Assembly (NCBI GenBank): GCA_030606385.1
Contig: JAUWGN010000016.1
Coordinates: forward strand, 1 to 10,644
Origin: Dehalococcoidia bacterium
GTDB lineage: Bacteria > Chloroflexota > Dehalococcoidia > GIF9 > AB-539-J10
DNA: 10,644 nucleotides
Direction of reading: 5' to 3'
Shown here: piece after piece, positions 1 to 6,769 of the stretch
Numbering within the stretch: the first letter of the stretch is position 1
How the letters are laid out: each line of letters opens with the position of its first letter
Program-made: the position numbers and the translations under genes
The notes under the pieces: generated by a model
The model's database searches: none
Told to the model about the DNA's origin: nothing
Seen by the model: the letters and a program-made list of their open reading frames with translations, nothing else

Positions 1-48
1 ATCCGAGAGTATATTCAAAACAATCCATTGAAAGAAAGGATATTGTAG
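1..48 (+). pseudogene. Possible C-terminal end of a REP-associated (Y1/IS200-like) transposase, cut by the window edge
   Basis: Reading frame 1 gives IREYIQNNPLKERIL and then a TAG stop. From memory, a run such as 'IREYIxNNPLKW' is typical of the C-terminal part of REP-associated tyrosine transposases of the Y1_Tnp superfamily, where a Trp and further charged residues usually follow. Here the match breaks after NPLK and a stop follows four codons later, so the end may be truncated or degraded, or the protein may simply end early. Only 15 codons are visible and the catalytic HUH and Tyr motifs would lie to the left of the window. The reading rests on a short match and is tentative. Confidence 0.35.
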
Positions 49-50
49 TT

Positions 51-66
51 GCCCAATTTATTGGGC
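51..66. repeat. Perfect 6-bp inverted repeat just upstream of the AMMECR1 gene
   Basis: GCCCAA (51-56) and TTGGGC (61-66) are perfect inverted arms around a 4-base TTTA loop. No T-run follows on the plus strand, so it is not a standard intrinsic terminator. The hairpin ends 8 bases before the proposed ATG at 75, where a ribosome site would normally lie and none is visible. It could be a leader hairpin, a remnant associated with the upstream transposase-like fragment, or chance. Confidence 0.35.
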
Positions 67-74
67 TAAGCCTG

Positions 75-629
75 ATGAATCAGGCAACTACGAAGGTGAT
101 GGAGGTAATTATAGACGAGGAGTTTCATCCTGTAGTAAAGCTGGCTAAGGATACCGTGGAGAGCTATGTTCGTGAGGGCGAGGTGCCCAGCTTGCCTGAA
201 GAGTTAACCCCTGAAATGAAAGAGCGGGCAGGAGTTTTTGTTTCTATTCATAAGCATGGTGAACTAAGAGGGTGCATCGGCACTTTTGAGCCGGTTAGCA
301 ATAATGTTGCTGAGGAAATTATGGCTAACGCCATTAGCTCGGCTACCAGGGACCCTCGTTTTCCGCCCATCTCAGTTTCTGAGCTGGATGATTTAGAATT
401 TAATGTTGATATCCTTACCCAGCCTGAGCCCGTTAAGGATAAAAGCCAGCTTGATGCCAAAAAATACGGGGTTATTGTAGAAAGCGGATTTGGGCGAGGG
501 CTTTTATTGCCTGATTTAGAGGGTGTGGATAGCGTAGAGGAGCAAATCGCGATTTGCCGTTCTAAAGCGGGGATAGCGCATGATGAGCCAGTTAATCTCT
601 ATCGCTTCGAGGTGAGGAGATTCAAGTAA
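75..629 (+). CDS. AMMECR1-domain protein (AmmeMemoRadiSam system protein A type)
   Basis: The 184-residue product is essentially one AMMECR1 domain, starting near EFHPVVKLAKDTVESYVREG (about residues 16-35). The hallmark LRGCIG is at 64-69, followed by a DPRFPPIS segment (93-100), LEFNVDIL (107-114) and GLLLPDLEG (142-150). In bacteria this family is often found with, or fused to, a MEMO-like (LigB-type) domain and a radical SAM partner. The biochemical role is not established. Neither partner is visible here, although both could lie left of the window. The ATG at 75 has no Shine-Dalgarno sequence, and the frame is open leftward to base 3, so the true protein could be longer, possibly a MEMO fusion. 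The 24 extra codons do not show a recognisable domain. The domain call is firm; the start is not. Confidence 0.9.
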   Translation: MNQATTKVMEVIIDEEFHPVVKLAKDTVESYVREGEVPSLPEELTPEMKERAGVFVSIHKHGELRGCIGTFEPVSNNVAEEIMANAISSATRDPRFPPISVSELDDLEFNVDILTQPEPVKDKSQLDAKKYGVIVESGFGRGLLLPDLEGVDSVEEQIAICRSKAGIAHDEPVNLYRFEVRRFK

Positions 630-655
630 CATGCAAAAAACAAAAATAAAATTGC

Positions 656-693
656 AAAAATGCAGAGTGAAGATTAGAAAGCTTTGCATTTTT
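656..693 (+). terminator. Probable rho-independent terminator after the AMMECR1 gene
   Basis: AAAAATGCAGAGT (656-668) pairs with the arm at 681-693, which ends in TTTGCATTTTT, giving about 13 base pairs including two G-T wobbles around a 12-base loop. The right arm runs into a short T tract (689-693). The stem is AT-rich and therefore weak. A-rich sequence on the left means it could also work for transcripts from the other direction. It sits between an apparently independent gene and the phosphate operon, where a terminator is expected. Confidence 0.45.
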
Positions 694-745
694 AGTCGTC
701 ATTTTGATAATTGTTGTTTTGACCGTTGATTTTTAGTTTTGCGAC

Positions 746-751
746 AGGAGG
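746..751 (+). promoter_or_regulatory. Ribosome binding site that decides the TTG start of the DUF47 gene
   Basis: A perfect AGGAGG lies 6 bases before TTG at 758. No ATG or GTG in the correct frame lies at a suitable distance, so TTG is the start. Confidence 0.8.
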
Positions 752-757
752 TGTATT

Positions 758-1387
758 TTGGCTAAGTTTCTAATAACGCCCAAAGATACCAGGTTTTATG
801 ACCTTTTTGAACAGGATACTGCTAATTTAGTCACTGCAGCGGAAAAACTGGTTGACCTGTTTAACAATTATGAAGATGTTGAGGCGAAGGCGAGGCAACT
901 CAAGGATTTGGAACACCAGGGCGATACTATAACTCACGAGATAATACGGAGGGTGAATCTCACTTTTGTCACTCCCATAGATAGAGAGGATATCGTTCTG
1001 CTCGCCCATACGATGGATAGCATAATGGACTTTATGGAGGCTGCTGGCAGAACGGCCTTTCTTTACCGCATTACCCAACCTACGGAAAGAGTTCGGCAGC
1101 TAGCCTCAATTATAGCCAAGATGGCCTATGTGTTGAACGATGTATTGCCTTGTTTGCGTCACCGTGACCAGTTTAACCGGATTCTAGAGCAATGCGTGGA
1201 GATGAACAGACTGGAGAACGAGGCTGATGATGTGCATCATGCTGCCATGGCTGAGTTGTTTGATAGTGGCAAAGATGCAACTGAGATAATTAAGTGGCGT
1301 GAACTTTACCAGCATATGGAAGATGCCACTGATCGGGGGGAGGATGTAGCCGATGTCCTTGAGGGCATAGTATTGAAGCATGCCTGA
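758..1387 (+). CDS. DUF47/PhoU-like phosphate transport accessory protein
   Basis: This 209-residue, all-helical, soluble protein matches the DUF47 (PhoU-related, Pit accessory) family in length and pattern. Two acidic ExxxD metal-site motifs, which the PhoU superfamily uses to bind metal clusters, are visible: EHQGD at 52-56 and ENEAD at 153-157 (extended as ENEADDVHHAAM). Between them lie FVTPIDREDI (70-79) and the helix around MDSIMDFMEAAGRTA (86-100), both typical of the family. The family is thought to modulate low-affinity phosphate permeases at the inner face of the membrane. The next gene is such a permease and overlaps this one by 8 bases, so the two are almost certainly co-translated partners. 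The start is TTG with a perfect ribosome site. No Pho-box-like repeat was noticed upstream. Confidence 0.92.
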   Translation: MAKFLITPKDTRFYDLFEQDTANLVTAAEKLVDLFNNYEDVEAKARQLKDLEHQGDTITHEIIRRVNLTFVTPIDREDIVLLAHTMDSIMDFMEAAGRTAFLYRITQPTERVRQLASIIAKMAYVLNDVLPCLRHRDQFNRILEQCVEMNRLENEADDVHHAAMAELFDSGKDATEIIKWRELYQHMEDATDRGEDVADVLEGIVLKHA

Positions 1388-2372
1388 GCCCTTCATCCTG
1401 TTAGTCGTCGTAATTGCCGCAGCCATTGGCTTTGGCATTGCCAATGGCTTTAATGATGCCGCTAATGCTATTGCTACCGTAATTGGTACTCGCACCCTTT
1501 CTCCTCGCTCTGCCATAATTATGGCAGCCTGTTTCAATTTCCTCGGGGCAGCCACGGGCACTGCGGTGGCTATGACCATCGGCAAAGGGATTATTGACCC
1601 TGAGGACTTGACTATGAACATCGTGCTTGCTGGGACTATGGCAATTACTGTCTGGGCTCTTGTAGCCACATACTATGGTATGCCCATAAGTTTGACCCAT
1701 GGGTTGGTGGCAGGATTGGTGGGGGCTGGCATTGCCACCTGTGGCAGCGGCGCTATCGTTTGGGGGGTCTTAACCAAGGTAATCTCTGCGGTTGCTATCG
1801 CTCCTCTACTCGGTTTTGCCGCTGGTTTCTGGGTGATGGTAGCCATAATGTGGATCTTCCGAAAAGCTGCGCCGGAAAGAATGCGAGGTGTCTTTGGTAA
1901 CTTGCAGGTTCTTTCGGCAGCCTTCCTGGCTTACAGTCACGGCAAGAACGATGGGCAGATGCCTATTGCCTTAATTTGCATGGCCTTGATGACATATTAT
2001 GGAAGTGGTGAGTTTCAGATCCCTTTTTGGGTGGTTGTAGCTTCTGCAGCCTCAATTAGCTTTGGTACCTTTATCGGTGGAAGGCGAGTCATCGAGACAC
2101 TGGGATTGAAGGTGACTACTTTGCGCCCCGTCCAGGGATTTGCTGCTGAGGCCTCAGCGGCTACTATTATCGAGGGTGCCTCATATCTTGGTATCCCGGT
2201 GAGCACCACACATTGTATAAGCTCTGCAATTATGGGGGTGGGTGCTACAAGGCGCCTTTCGGCAGTGCGATGGGGGATAGCCAGAAATATCGTGTTGGCC
2301 TGGATTTTGACTTTCCCTGCCTGCGGTATCCTCGGCTGGCTTATTGCCTCGTTACTGAAGATTGTCGCTTGA
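1380..2372 (+). CDS. pit: PiT-family inorganic phosphate permease
   Basis: A 330-residue polytopic membrane protein with the two inverted PiT half-repeats. The first signature is NGFNDAANAIAT (22-33) and the second is AYSHGKNDGQ (184-193), each carrying the conserved GxND-type substrate/ion site. The paired re-entrant segments follow: PISLTHGLVAGLVGAG (102-117) and PVSTTHCISSAIMGVG (273-288). RRVIETLG and LRPVQGFAAE (235-257) are also standard for the family. It belongs to the short PiT type, lacking the large central loop of E. coli PitA (about 500 residues). The family imports phosphate, or metal-phosphate, with H+ or Na+ across the cytoplasmic membrane. The ATG at 1380 lies inside the end of the DUF47 gene, which points to translational coupling. 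A sulfate-permease role is known for some relatives, but the DUF47 partner favours phosphate. Confidence 0.95.
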   Translation: MPEPFILLVVVIAAAIGFGIANGFNDAANAIATVIGTRTLSPRSAIIMAACFNFLGAATGTAVAMTIGKGIIDPEDLTMNIVLAGTMAITVWALVATYYGMPISLTHGLVAGLVGAGIATCGSGAIVWGVLTKVISAVAIAPLLGFAAGFWVMVAIMWIFRKAAPERMRGVFGNLQVLSAAFLAYSHGKNDGQMPIALICMALMTYYGSGEFQIPFWVVVASAASISFGTFIGGRRVIETLGLKVTTLRPVQGFAAEASAATIIEGASYLGIPVSTTHCISSAIMGVGATRRLSAVRWGIARNIVLAWILTFPACGILGWLIASLLKIVA

Positions 2373-2466
2373 AATCTTGAGTCTTTAGCTAGTTGGTTGC
2401 AAGCGTAATATAAGTTTGATAAGTTTGGTTGTTTAAGGGTAGCGAAATAAAGAAGGTTGAGCTGAA

Positions 2467-4386
2467 GTGGAAATAAAAAAGGAGATTCTGGGAGGAAGTG
2501 AGATAAGCCAGGACTATTTTTTTAACTATCGTAGGAAATATCCCGGTGGAAAGAAATCCGACAATACTTGGGGGGGAAGGCTGGAAAGGATAGTTAAGAC
2601 TGTCCCCAACAAGCTGGCTTTCGTTCAAGGAGACAGAAGGCTTACCTGGAAGCAATTCGATGAAGAGGTGAACAGGTTCGCTAATGCCCTTGTGGACTTA
2701 GGAATTAGGAAGGAAGAGCGGGTAGGAATTGCTGGCTTTAATTCCGTAGAATGGATGGTATCCTACTTTGCCATATCGAGGATTGGCGCTGTTCCATTTG
2801 ACTTAAACCCCCAACGCCCACTTGAGGAATTAAGCTATGTAATCGAGGATGCCGATGCTGCGGCAATGATAGTGGAGGATGAGTATGCTCCTATCATAGA
2901 AAGGGTAACCAGAGGGATAGTTCCCCCAAGGCATTTGATAGTTTGTGGTGTAGGCAGGTCACCTCAGCATGTTCCTTCGACGGCAGTTGCCTATGAAGAT
3001 TTAGTGGCAAAGTACCCACCTACAAAGCCAAGGCCGGGTTATGAGGTAACGAACGAGGATTTTTGTTCCCTGGTGTACACTGAGGGGCCTACGGCATATC
3101 CCAGGGGCAAGGTATGGGATGGCGAAACAAAGGTGAGGGGGGTGGAGAGGCTTATCTATAATGGTTTTCTCCCCATAATAGCGAGGATAAATGAGGAGAA
3201 GGTTTTCGCTCTGGCTAATACCATATTTCTACTGCCAAAGCATAAGGTGTTGCATCCTTTAACGCGTCGCCTTTTTACTCTTGGAATTTCCAGGATGGCA
3301 CTAGCCAAGCTGGTCGGGAAGTTCGTTGGAGGTAGATTGTTGATCAAGCTAAGCAGGCGTGTGTCAAGCGAGGGATTTAAGTTTCTTCCTGTGTGTCCGT
3401 TATTCCTCGGCTCAGCTTATAACCAGACTCTTGGTCAGATAGTAGCATATGGAACCTGTACTGTTTTCCTTCGCACTACTTATCCTTTCAGCCCGACGGA
3501 GCTCCTGGAAACAATAGAAAAAGAAAGGGTCAACGCAATATTGATAGCTGGTGATACTCATGCGATACCTATTTTAGAGGAATTAGAGGGGGCGAAGAAG
3601 GAAGGTAGAGCATATGACCTTTCTTCCTTGATGTGTATAACCTCTTTAGGGGTAAGGTTGGCACCGCGTATCTTAAGGGAACTTCACAAATATATGCCTC
3701 AGGTCGTAGTAATAAATGCGTATGGATGTGCGGAGGTCAGCATTGCCTACAGTATAATCGCTACATCGGCAGATGAAGAAATATCTGGTGCTGGAGCTAT
3801 GCTTCCGGCAAAGGGGGGAGTATATTCTCTGCAGGCTCCTTGCAAGGTTATTGATCCTGAGACAGGTAATGAAGTTAAACCTGGGTCGGGTGAGATAGGG
3901 GAATTTATTGCTGGGGGTTATGTATGTCTGGGATACTGGAAACGCCCTGGCCAAACCAAAAGCGATTTTAGAGTCATAGATGGTCAAAGGTATTTCTTTA
4001 CTGGAGACGATGGATATGTTGATGAAGGGTGGCAGTTCCATCTGGTGGGAAAAGGGGGTGAAGAGCTCATAAACACAGGCGAGGAGAAGGTCTATAGCGA
4101 AGAGGTAAAGGAGGTCATTAAATCCCATCCCGAAGTGAGGGATGTTGGTGTTGTCGGGATTCCTGATGATGAGTTAGGCGAGGCAGTAGCTGCTATTATC
4201 GAGGTGGTGAAAGGGGGCGAGTTAACTGCACAGGATATAATCGACTACTGCAGCCAAAGCCTTCCAGGGTATAAAATACCAAAGCATGTGATGTTTGCAG
4301 TGTCTCTTCCCAGGGCAGCAACGGGCAAAATGGAGAGAACGATACTGAAGGAGTTTGTCGGAGCGAGGTTGGGCGGAGAAGGTTAA
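2467..4386 (+). CDS. FadD-like acyl-CoA synthetase (adenylate-forming enzyme) with a degenerate P-loop and an insert
   Basis: The 639-residue product has the ANL-superfamily layout: N-terminal acyl-activating domain, then a C-terminal lid (about 525-635). Retained are TGD with ribose-binding Asp514, the hinge region VGKGGEELINTGEEKVY (527-543), and PRAATGKMER with the presumed catalytic Lys621. The overall style (VW after the P-loop, INTGEEKV, FRVIDGQRYF) recalls actinobacterial FadD3/FadD19-type ligases for steroid or branched acyl chains. The P-loop, normally YTSGTTGxPKG, reads YTEGPTAYPRG (204-214), and YGxTE reads YGCAE (419-423). Residues 215-310 between the P-loop and PLFLGSA are about 60 longer than in common relatives and rich in Lys/Arg with hydrophobics, perhaps membrane-associated. 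The frame is intact over 1.9 kb, so it is not an obvious pseudogene. Start GTG with AGAAGG 10 bases upstream. Activity and substrate are unknown. Confidence 0.85.
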   Translation: MEIKKEILGGSEISQDYFFNYRRKYPGGKKSDNTWGGRLERIVKTVPNKLAFVQGDRRLTWKQFDEEVNRFANALVDLGIRKEERVGIAGFNSVEWMVSYFAISRIGAVPFDLNPQRPLEELSYVIEDADAAAMIVEDEYAPIIERVTRGIVPPRHLIVCGVGRSPQHVPSTAVAYEDLVAKYPPTKPRPGYEVTNEDFCSLVYTEGPTAYPRGKVWDGETKVRGVERLIYNGFLPIIARINEEKVFALANTIFLLPKHKVLHPLTRRLFTLGISRMALAKLVGKFVGGRLLIKLSRRVSSEGFKFLPVCPLFLGSAYNQTLGQIVAYGTCTVFLRTTYPFSPTELLETIEKERVNAILIAGDTHAIPILEELEGAKKEGRAYDLSSLMCITSLGVRLAPRILRELHKYMPQVVVINAYGCAEVSIAYSIIATSADEEISGAGAMLPAKGGVYSLQAPCKVIDPETGNEVKPGSGEIGEFIAGGYVCLGYWKRPGQTKSDFRVIDGQRYFFTGDDGYVDEGWQFHLVGKGGEELINTGEEKVYSEEVKEVIKSHPEVRDVGVVGIPDDELGEAVAAIIEVVKGGELTAQDIIDYCSQSLPGYKIPKHVMFAVSLPRAATGKMERTILKEFVGARLGGEG

Positions 4387-4404
4387 AGACGTATCGGGGC
4401 TAAT

Positions 4405-5244
4405 TTACTCCACACGTTGTGCTATACAGCAAATATTCATTCCTCGGGAATTTTTCCTCAGCAGCTTGTTTTCCAGCAGGATTAGCTGGCTTAATGCAGA
4501 TGCCAGGGCGTGCGAAAATTTGCTATTCTCAGGCATCAGCTTAAGTATTGCTTTGTCGAGTTTGAATAGTCTGACGACCGGTCGTAGATATTCCTCTATG
4601 GAGGACAAAAACCAGAAAAGGAAGAAATCGCTGTAATATATTTGGCAGACACTAAAGTGACACTGGGACAATAGCTTCGTTAAGTCAGAGGGGTGGTATT
4701 CTCGTAAATGCCCCAGTTTGTCCAAACGTCTCTCTAAACGTCTGAATAAAGGCGACATCTGTTTCTTAGAGTTGGGGACTTCCAGTCGAAGATAGCCACC
4801 CTTTTTCAGTATCCTGGCAAACTCCTCGAAGGTCTCTTTATCTCTGTGGAGGTGCTCCAGTGTGTGAGTAGAGAGAACAATATCAAATTTTGATGCTGCC
4901 AAAGGTAGTTGTGATGCCTCGCCTTGAATCAACCCTGAGCAGAGGTTTTCCCTCTCTTTGTCATTGCGAGCAAAGCGAAGCAATCTCTTTGATTCGTGGA
5001 GTGCGGTACGAGAAAGGTCGATGCCAATGAAAGTAGTGCCACAAATTCTGGAAAGCGCCTTGGGATATGCACTGTTGCCGCATGCGATATCAACAAGCCT
5101 GGCTCCTTTGTCGATTATATTATGTGAGGCTACCTCCTTGGCGAAAGCGATGCCGTGGGCTTCACGAAACCACCCTATGAAGAAAACGGAATCTTTGGTT
5201 ATTATTTCCCATAAGCCTTCATATAGTTCAGTGGAATTACTCAA
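4405..5244 (-). CDS. Class I SAM-dependent methyltransferase (Methyltransf_11 type)
   Basis: A 279-residue protein with a Rossmann methyltransferase core. Motif I is VDIACGNSAYPK (51-62), the acidic end of strand 2 is GIDLS (74-78), the motif around 107-120 is QGEASQLPLAASKF, strand 4 is DIVLSTHTLEHLH (121-133), and KKGGYLRLEVPN (147-158) closes the core. The HTLEHL and post-core pattern resemble enzymes of Methyltransf_11, many of which act on small molecules, quinones or lipids; the substrate cannot be read. Residues about 85-95 are encoded by a REP-like short repeat (listed separately), making the link between strand 2 and motif II longer than usual. The start is TTG with AAGGA 8 bases upstream. 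It is the last gene of the protease-hydrolase-methyltransferase operon, 41 bases after the hydrolase stop, and ends 18 bases from the convergent ligase gene. Confidence 0.88.
   Translation of the reverse strand: MSNSTELYEGLWEIITKDSVFFIGWFREAHGIAFAKEVASHNIIDKGARLVDIACGNSAYPKALSRICGTTFIGIDLSRTALHESKRLLRFARNDKERENLCSGLIQGEASQLPLAASKFDIVLSTHTLEHLHRDKETFEEFARILKKGGYLRLEVPNSKKQMSPLFRRLERRLDKLGHLREYHPSDLTKLLSQCHFSVCQIYYSDFFLFWFLSSIEEYLRPVVRLFKLDKAILKLMPENSKFSHALASALSQLILLENKLLRKNSRGMNICCIAQRVE
4953..4991. repeat. REP-like dispersed short repeat inside the methyltransferase gene
   Basis: The plus strand carries ATTGCGAGCAAAGCGAAG (4963-4980), followed by CAATCTC. This matches, from memory, a widespread bacterial dispersed repeat with consensus near 'TCATTGCGAGCGAAGCGAAG-CAATCTC', common in Dehalococcoidia and other groups. 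The core (4961-4983) is bordered on both sides by the same 8 bases, TCTCTTTG (4953-4960 and 4984-4991). This looks like a duplication, although part of each border also belongs to the repeat consensus. Read on the minus strand it encodes the telltale LLRFARND of the methyltransferase (residues 88-95). No second copy was found in the window. Confidence 0.7.
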
Positions 5245-5285
5245 CTATGTATTCCTTGTAGCAGATTGGTTCTGAATTAAGGAAG

Positions 5286-6050
5286 CTACTTTTCCAAACA
5301 TTTAGCGTTGAGCCAATCTAGGACAGTGGTTATGGCAGCTTCTTCAAGACGTAATTTATGTTTAGCACCAGGAATTATGGCTATGTCTTTAGGCTCCTTG
5401 GCTTTTCGGTAGAGTTTATGTGCCTGTTCCACAGGAACCATTTCATCGGCATCTCCGTGAACTAACAATAGTGGTCGAGGTGAAATTTTGTCTATCCAGC
5501 GAATCGGCAGGATGGTTTCGAAGCCTTGTCGCCACTTTTCTATTGAAGGCGGAAAATCCTTGTCTCTAATGGCTCCGATCTTACGGAGGCGCTCGATATG
5601 ACCTGAAATATTTGTCCTGTCTTCAACAAAGCTAAAATCAGCAGGACAGGCACAGGTTGCTAGCACTGATACTCTGGCATCATGAGCGGCAGCATAGACA
5701 CACACGCCAGCTCCCCCACTAAAGCCAAGAAGACAAAGGTGTATTTTATCTACCCGCTCGAGGCTATGAAGGAAATCAAGGGCAGCGGCTAAGTCTTCAC
5801 TCCAGCCGAGCAAATCGAAATTTCCTTCGCTTCTTCCCGTCCCCCGGAGGTTAAAGATTAGGGTAATAAAGCCAGCAGCGCAAAACCTTTGTGCCAATAT
5901 GGCATAACCCCTCTCAGCGGGATTGTAGGGAACGTTGGGAATGCCGTGGCAGATGCATAAGGCAGGGCAAACTTTATTGTCCGGTGGAAAGTAAACCTCA
6001 CCAGCAAGTTTAAGTTCACCGCTTTTTAACCAAATTTGGTCTATACGCAC
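5286..6050 (-). CDS. Alpha/beta hydrolase (serine hydrolase of the dienelactone hydrolase/prolyl oligopeptidase-like group)
   Basis: A 254-residue cytoplasmic alpha/beta-hydrolase with a full catalytic set. The oxyanion region is CHGIPN (34-39), NLRGTGRSEG is at 67-76, the nucleophile elbow GFSGG is at 109-113 (Ser111), the acid is Asp202 in HGDADEMVP (198-206), and the base is His231 in PGAKHKL. There is no signal peptide. The family hydrolyses esters, thioesters or peptides; the substrate is not evident. The GTG start has AGGAG 9 bases upstream, lying within the end of the protease gene, whose stop is one base before the start. This strongly suggests co-translation with the protease. A methyltransferase follows 41 bases downstream. 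Fold and triad are secure, physiological role unknown. Confidence 0.92.
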   Translation of the reverse strand: MRIDQIWLKSGELKLAGEVYFPPDNKVCPALCICHGIPNVPYNPAERGYAILAQRFCAAGFITLIFNLRGTGRSEGNFDLLGWSEDLAAALDFLHSLERVDKIHLCLLGFSGGAGVCVYAAAHDARVSVLATCACPADFSFVEDRTNISGHIERLRKIGAIRDKDFPPSIEKWRQGFETILPIRWIDKISPRPLLLVHGDADEMVPVEQAHKLYRKAKEPKDIAIIPGAKHKLRLEEAAITTVLDWLNAKCLEK

Positions 6051-6051
6051 T

Positions 6052-6639
6052 TTAGATTGCTCCTAACATGAATAGAACCAACAGCAGGACGCTAACCGCT
6101 AGTATCCCTCCCCAGACAGGGGGATTCCAGGCAAAGATTTTGCTTCCATCGAGTGGTGGAAAGGGCAGGAGGTTGAACACTGCTAACCATAGATTGATAA
6201 GCATCCCATAATAGCCAATGACCTCTACGAGTCCGCTGCTATAGCTGGCGATGGCATAGAATATAAGAGCCAGGACGATGTTAGCTGATGGACCGGCTAT
6301 GCTGATTAAGCCGCTTTCCCTTCTAGAGGTATAAGATAGGATATAGACAGCTCCCGGGGCGGCAAAGAGAAACCCTATCGGGCTGAACATGCTGATGAAG
6401 GCACAAATTAAGGCGATGATAAGCCCGGTTTGCCACAGTCTGAACTCAGCTCGAAATCCGAGCTTCTGAGCTACAAATTTATGGGAAAGCTCGTGGCATA
6501 TAAATCCAACCCCAAGGCCGATAAGAGCTACGATGAAGCCTGGAAGACTGAGGGAGTGGAACAGAACCAAAGTGAAACAGAAGCCAAGAACAAGCCAGGA
6601 GATAAGGAGGTCTCGAATCTCAATGTTGCTTGTGTGCAT
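6052..6639 (-). CDS. Site-2-type intramembrane zinc metalloprotease (peptidase family M50)
   Basis: From the ATG at 6639 the product has 195 residues and at least five predicted membrane segments. The zinc motif HELSH (49-53) lies in a hydrophobic helix. GPSAN (116-120) and NLLPFPPLDG (156-165), with presumed third ligand Asp164, complete the M50 core. There are no PDZ or CBS domains, so this is the short rhomboid-sized S2P type common in archaea and Chloroflexota. The family cleaves substrates within the membrane, often releasing transcription factors or anti-sigma factors; no such partner gene is next to it. The frame runs upstream to 6852, but that extension overlaps the divergent prenyltransferase gene and lacks family-like sequence, so the internal ATG before EIRDLLISWL was chosen. 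No clear Shine-Dalgarno precedes it. The stop is one base from the hydrolase start. Confidence 0.9.
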   Translation of the reverse strand: MHTSNIEIRDLLISWLVLGFCFTLVLFHSLSLPGFIVALIGLGVGFICHELSHKFVAQKLGFRAEFRLWQTGLIIALICAFISMFSPIGFLFAAPGAVYILSYTSRRESGLISIAGPSANIVLALIFYAIASYSSGLVEVIGYYGMLINLWLAVFNLLPFPPLDGSKIFAWNPPVWGGILAVSVLLLVLFMLGAI

Positions 6640-6663
6640 CTGGTCAATTATATGCGTGGATAG

Positions 6664-6752
6664 TGAGTAATTCAATTGTCCTGAATCTTTGGCTTTGATA
6701 GTAGGCAGTACGATAATAGTAGATGGTATATAATTACCTGATGAGTAATTAT
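6664..6752. promoter_or_regulatory. Repeats in the divergent intergenic region (possible operator)
   Basis: The 130 bases between the protease gene and the prenyltransferase gene hold an 8-bp perfect inverted repeat, ATAATTAC (6730-6737) and GTAATTAT (6745-6752), 7 bases apart. TGAGTAATT occurs twice in direct orientation (6664-6672 and 6742-6750), one copy near each gene. A TATAAT (6729-6734) overlaps the left arm, without a good -35 at the proper distance. The arrangement suits a regulator controlling both genes, but AT-rich spacers produce such patterns by chance. Confidence 0.3.
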
Positions 6753-6769
6753 GGAAGCAGAGGTCTTGG

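Noticed and set aside
1184..1669. Long minus-strand open frame across the DUF47 and PiT genes
   Set aside because: It is antisense to two well-supported genes with conserved motifs and its translation resembles no family.
2373..2466. Promoter or terminator between the PiT gene and the ligase gene
   Set aside because: TATAAG at 2409-2414 has no good -35 and TTGCAA at 2397-2402 has no good -10; no stable hairpin with a T-run is seen.
4387..4404. Bidirectional terminator between the convergent ligase and methyltransferase genes
   Set aside because: The 18 bases contain no convincing hairpin or T-run; termination signals, if any, lie inside the coding sequences.
4355..4636. Plus-strand open frame overlapping the ligase end and the methyltransferase
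   Set aside because: It is mostly antisense to the methyltransferase C-terminus and starts inside the ligase gene without a ribosome site.
4961..4983. CRISPR repeat or miniature transposon
   Set aside because: There is only one copy, no spacers and no real terminal inverted repeats beyond TTGC/GCAA; it fits a REP-like dispersed repeat better.
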